Program-made: the position numbers and the translations under genes | In this document: positions 61,222 through 64,000 of the stretch, one piece after another | Layout of the letters: each line of letters begins with the position of its first letter | Numbering within the stretch: position 1 is the first letter of the stretch | Source of the DNA: Amycolatopsis nigrescens CSC17Ta-90 | Lineage (GTDB): Bacteria; Actinomycetota; Actinomycetes; Mycobacteriales; Pseudonocardiaceae | Assembly (NCBI RefSeq): GCF_000384315.1 | Contig: NZ_ARVW01000001.1 | Span: forward strand, 1,869,746-1,933,745 | DNA: 64,000 nucleotides | Direction of reading: 5' to 3' | The notes under the pieces: generated by a model | The model's input: the letters and a program-made list of their open reading frames with translations, nothing else | Database searches by the model: none | What the model was told of the DNA's origin: nothing

Positions 61222-62568
61222 ATGTACCGAAAAGCTAATCGCCTGCTGGCCGCCGCGGTGGCCGGCACGCTGGCCTTCGTCGCCGCCCCGGCGGCCATGG
61301 CCACCTCCGCCGCCCCCGCCGAAGCCGCCACCCAGGCGGCGACCGACCCGTTCTACGCCTACGACGGCAGTGCGCCGCTGTCCTCGTTCGCCCCTGGCGA
61401 CGTGCTGAAAACCAGGACGCTGCCGTACCACGTGATCGGCATTCCGACGCCGCTGCAGGCGATCCAGTTGCTCTACCGCAGCACGGACGCGCAGGGCCGC
61501 CCGTCCGCCAACGTCACCTCGGTGGTGCGCAACCTCAGCGGCGACGGCAGCAAAGCCATTTCGTACCAGTCGTTCTACGACTCGCTCGACCCCGAGCACG
61601 GCCCGTCAAGGGCGATCGCCGGCGACGTCAGCCTCGGTGGCCTGATCGCGAACGCGGAGTCCTTCGTGCTGGCCCCCGCGCTGGCACTGGGCTACAACGT
61701 GGTCATCCCCGATACCGAAGGGCAGTCGGCGAACTTCGCGGCGGGACCGGAGTACGGCACCAACACCCTGGACTCGATCCGCGCGGTGACCCGGTTTTCG
61801 GGCACCGGCCTGAACTCCAGCACCAAGTTCGGCATGATCGGCTACTCGGGCGGCGCCATCGCCACCAACTGGGCGGCCACGCTGGCGCCGAGCTACGCGC
61901 CCGAGGTCAACCGGAACCTGGTCGGCTTCGCCGAGGGCGGGGTGCTGGTGGCCCCGGCGCACAACCTCAAGTACGTGGACGGCAGCCTGGTCTGGGCCGG
62001 CATCATCCCGATGGCGCTGATCGGGGTCGCCCGCTCCTACGACATCGACCTCGAACCTTATGCGAACGAGTACGGCCTGGAAGTGCTGGAGAAGTTGAAG
62101 CACGCGTCGATCGCCAACGTGCTCGCCCAATACCCGGGGCTGACCTGGCAGAAGATGGTCAAGCCGGAGTACGCGAACCCGAACTCGGTGCCGGAGTTCG
62201 TCGAAGCCGTGAACAGGGTCAACCTCGGCCAGGCGGCCACCCCGACGATTCCCGGGCTGATCGGCCAGGGCAACGGCGGCGTACTGGAGGGCACCTTCAA
62301 CAACCCGCCCGGTATCGGCACCGGCGACGGCGTGATGGTCGCCGGCGATGTGCGGGCACTGGCCAGGCAGTATTGCGCCACCGGCAACAAGTCGATCCAG
62401 TACACCCAGTACGACGCGCTCAGCCACGTCGGCGCGGCGCTGCCGTGGGTGCCCACCGCGATCGCCTGGCTCAACGACCGGTTCGACGGGAAGGCGGCGC
62501 CGTCGAACTGCGGCCAGATCCCGGAAGGCAACTCCCTCGCCCCGGAAACCCCGGTCACCACCCCGTAA
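61222..62568 (+). CDS. Secreted lipase (secretory lipase/LIP family)
   Basis: A 448-residue α/β-hydrolase with a Sec-type signal peptide (YRKANR, hydrophobic core, cleavage probably after an AxA near residues 30-37). The catalytic serine sits in GYSGG near 209, and downstream DALSHVGAALPW near 410 offers the histidine, as in the secretory lipase family (PF03583 type) of actinobacteria and fungi, which hydrolyses triacylglycerols or other esters outside the cell. GGGGAG precedes the ATG closely. The 135 bp gap upstream shows no clear operator. Confidence 0.9.
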   Translation: MYRKANRLLAAAVAGTLAFVAAPAAMATSAAPAEAATQAATDPFYAYDGSAPLSSFAPGDVLKTRTLPYHVIGIPTPLQAIQLLYRSTDAQGRPSANVTSVVRNLSGDGSKAISYQSFYDSLDPEHGPSRAIAGDVSLGGLIANAESFVLAPALALGYNVVIPDTEGQSANFAAGPEYGTNTLDSIRAVTRFSGTGLNSSTKFGMIGYSGGAIATNWAATLAPSYAPEVNRNLVGFAEGGVLVAPAHNLKYVDGSLVWAGIIPMALIGVARSYDIDLEPYANEYGLEVLEKLKHASIANVLAQYPGLTWQKMVKPEYANPNSVPEFVEAVNRVNLGQAATPTIPGLIGQGNGGVLEGTFNNPPGIGTGDGVMVAGDVRALARQYCATGNKSIQYTQYDALSHVGAALPWVPTAIAWLNDRFDGKAAPSNCGQIPEGNSLAPETPVTTP

Positions 62569-62584
62569 CCCCGGCCCCGATACC

Positions 62585-62639
62585 GGCAAATAGCCGACTT
62601 CTTGCCCTCCCAAGACGGGCAAAAAGTCGGCTATTTGCC
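62585..62639. terminator. Strong hairpin between convergent lipase and hydrolase genes
   Basis: A 23-bp-arm inverted repeat with a 9 nt loop (arms 62585-62607 and 62617-62639) and a single mismatch. It contains the stop codon of the minus-strand hydrolase and begins 16 bp after the lipase stop, so it could end transcription from both sides. Short A and T runs lie within the stem rather than after it, so a mobile palindrome is an alternative. Confidence 0.72.
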
Positions 62640-63812
62640 CGTGATGAGCCGTCTTTCGAGGTCTACCAAGGGTTTCAGATCGCAGTCGTAGTTGGCGAGC
62701 AGGACCGCGTCCCAGTCGAGGTCGGGGAAGCTGTCGATGTTGGTCGCCACCCCGGCACCGCGACCGGAATGCCCGAAGACGTGCTGGCCCCCGGTGATGA
62801 CCACCCGGTGCCCGTAGCCGTAGAACCGGTTCGGGCTCGGGTCGGCCGGAGAGTCCGAAGAGGACAGTGCGACCTTGCCGGAGGTCGCCAGTTCGACGAA
62901 CGGGCGGGACAGCAGCCTGCCGTCGCGCAGTGCACCGGCGAACCGGAGCAGATCCGCCGCGGTGGAGTACACGCCGTCCGCGGGACCACCGCAGAACCCG
63001 AAGTACTCGCTCGTGGTGAAGTCGGCGCGCTCCCCCGACGGCAGCGTCCAGTACGGGTGGGCGATGCGGCCGTCGGCGAGCACCTGCGGCCTGGTGCGGA
63101 AGTCCGAACCGGCCATGCCCGCCGGGCCGAACACCCGCCGGCGGAGGTAGTCGGCATAGGACTGCTTCGAGACACCCGCCACGATCGCACCGAGCAGGAA
63201 GAATCCCGAGTTGCTGTAGCCGTTCCTGGTGCCGGGGGTGAACCGCAGCGGCGACTTCCGGATGATCGCCATGATGCCGTCCCACACCTCGGCCGCACTG
63301 CCCCAGGTGCGCAACCCTTCCGTGAAGTCCGGGGACTGGCTGTAGTCGCCCATCCCGGAGGTGTGCGTGAGCAGCTGGTGCACCGTGACCGTGTTCGCGA
63401 TCTCGGCCGGGAAGCCGTCGAGATAGCGCCCGATCGGATCGGCGAAGGACACCGCGCCCTGCTCGGCGAGCTGCGCGACCGCCACCCCGGCGAAGCACTT
63501 GGACACCGACGCGAGGTTGAAGATGGTGTCGTGCCGGTTCGGTCTCCCGGCCGACTTGTCGGCCATCCCGTGCGAGCGGAGCAGCACCGGCCGTCCCCGG
63601 TGGGCGAGCAGCACGGTCCCGGAGAACGCGTCCTCGGCGGCCAGCCGCGCCAGGAACCGGTCGAACTCGCCACCGGGCAACAGATCCCTCGGCACCCGGT
63701 CGAGCGAGGACGCCTCGGCCGTCCCGGATGCCGCCAGCACGCCACCGGCGGCCAGCAGGCCGAGAGTGGCGCGCCGGGACCACTGCGTCAGGGGCGGGTT
63801 GTCCGCGGCCAT
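62631..63812 (-). CDS. Exported serine hydrolase, class C beta-lactamase/esterase fold
   Basis: A 393-residue member of the serine beta-lactamase-like superfamily (D-Ala-D-Ala peptidase, esterase EstB type). The SxxK nucleophile is SVSK near 103, and GYSN near 199 supplies the Tyr-x-Asn motif. The N-terminus has SRRATLGLLAAGG, a Tat-like signal of about 35 residues. ATG 63812 has GGGAG 7 nt upstream; an in-frame extension to 63866 is less likely. Substrate unknown; antibiotic resistance should not be assumed. Its stop lies in the hairpin shared with the lipase gene. Confidence 0.9.
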   Translation of the reverse strand: MAADNPPLTQWSRRATLGLLAAGGVLAASGTAEASSLDRVPRDLLPGGEFDRFLARLAAEDAFSGTVLLAHRGRPVLLRSHGMADKSAGRPNRHDTIFNLASVSKCFAGVAVAQLAEQGAVSFADPIGRYLDGFPAEIANTVTVHQLLTHTSGMGDYSQSPDFTEGLRTWGSAAEVWDGIMAIIRKSPLRFTPGTRNGYSNSGFFLLGAIVAGVSKQSYADYLRRRVFGPAGMAGSDFRTRPQVLADGRIAHPYWTLPSGERADFTTSEYFGFCGGPADGVYSTAADLLRFAGALRDGRLLSRPFVELATSGKVALSSSDSPADPSPNRFYGYGHRVVITGGQHVFGHSGRGAGVATNIDSFPDLDWDAVLLANYDCDLKPLVDLERRLITGK

Positions 63813-63914
63813 GCGCGAACTCCCTTCGGTAGGGAACAAGACGGTCAGGCACACCGTGCCAGGCAACCAGTGAGAGAAACCTGGCCGGAGGCTGAAAAGA
63901 CGATGAGAGCGCGA

Positions 63915-64000
63915 CTACCCGCGCCGCAGGTCCGCGGCGCGCCGGAAGACCGCGCGGTAATCCCTCGGCCGTCGTCCCATGTGCTTGGCGAAGAGCGCAG
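63915..64000 (-). CDS. AraC-family regulator, C-terminal end only
   Basis: The last 27 codons of a minus-strand gene entering from the right edge. FAKHMGRRPRDYR followed by a basic tail and TAG matches the end of the AraC helix-turn-helix domain (FxxxxGxxPxxYR), and resembles the end of the GlxA-type regulator at 59337. Too little is present to say more. Confidence 0.7.
   Translation of the reverse strand, partial: ALFAKHMGRRPRDYRAVFRRAADLRRG

Noticed and set aside
62631..63812. Antibiotic-resistance beta-lactamase
   Set aside because: SxxK and YxN are shared with esterases and peptidases. Nothing in the context points to beta-lactam resistance.

Overview
The window looks like chromosome of a high-GC actinomycete, probably Pseudonocardiaceae and perhaps Amycolatopsis. 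This is inferred from very high third-position GC, GTG starts, IdeR/DmdR-type iron boxes, a DUF222/HNH gene and the repeat style; no rRNA or marker gene fixes the genus. Two thirds of it is an iron-regulated nonribosomal peptide locus for a catechol (2,3-dihydroxybenzoate, DHB) peptide, most likely a siderophore.

Positions 1-39393, minus strand: one apparent operon, transcribed right to left, of mbtH, a Tat-type multicopper oxidase and three NRPS genes. The NRPS genes are separated by 2 bp and by a 4 bp overlap, and the last runs off the left edge. Ten complete modules are visible: NRPS1 C-A-T/C-A-T/C-A-T/C-A-T-E/C-A-T-E, NRPS2 C-A-T/C-A-T-E, NRPS3 C-A-T/C-A-T/C-A-T-E, followed by the start of an eleventh C domain. 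Pocket residues read by eye give Gly for module 1, Thr for 6, Ser for 7 and probably Val for 3. The other six are unassigned. Residues 4, 5, 7 and 10 should be D because an E domain follows. No thioesterase lies in the window.

Positions 39394-47228: an iron box in front of mbtH, two FecCD-type permeases and a siderophore-interacting reductase on the minus strand, then a divergent dhb operon on the plus strand (dhbA, dhbC, dhbE, dhbB and a stand-alone aryl carrier protein). Two further iron boxes lie between the divergent operons. The dhb genes make and activate DHB and load it on the carrier protein; NRPS1 then condenses it with glycine.

Positions 47229-50935: accessory DNA holding a DUF222/HNH endonuclease gene, a 219 bp direct duplication of its 3' end, short repeated words, an unrecognised gene and a MarR regulator, then about 570 bp of AT-richer non-coding DNA with two perfect inverted repeats.

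Positions 50936-58183: narGHJI respiratory nitrate reductase followed by an HPP-family membrane protein that could move nitrite. A duplicated ribosome-binding/start site with a 13-codon mini-ORF sits between narJ and narI.

Positions 58153-64000: a TPR-like protein, a GlxA-type AraC regulator divergent from a Tat-exported DJ-1/PfpI protein, a secreted lipase, a strong hairpin between convergent genes, an exported SxxK serine hydrolase, and the C-terminus of another AraC regulator at the right edge.
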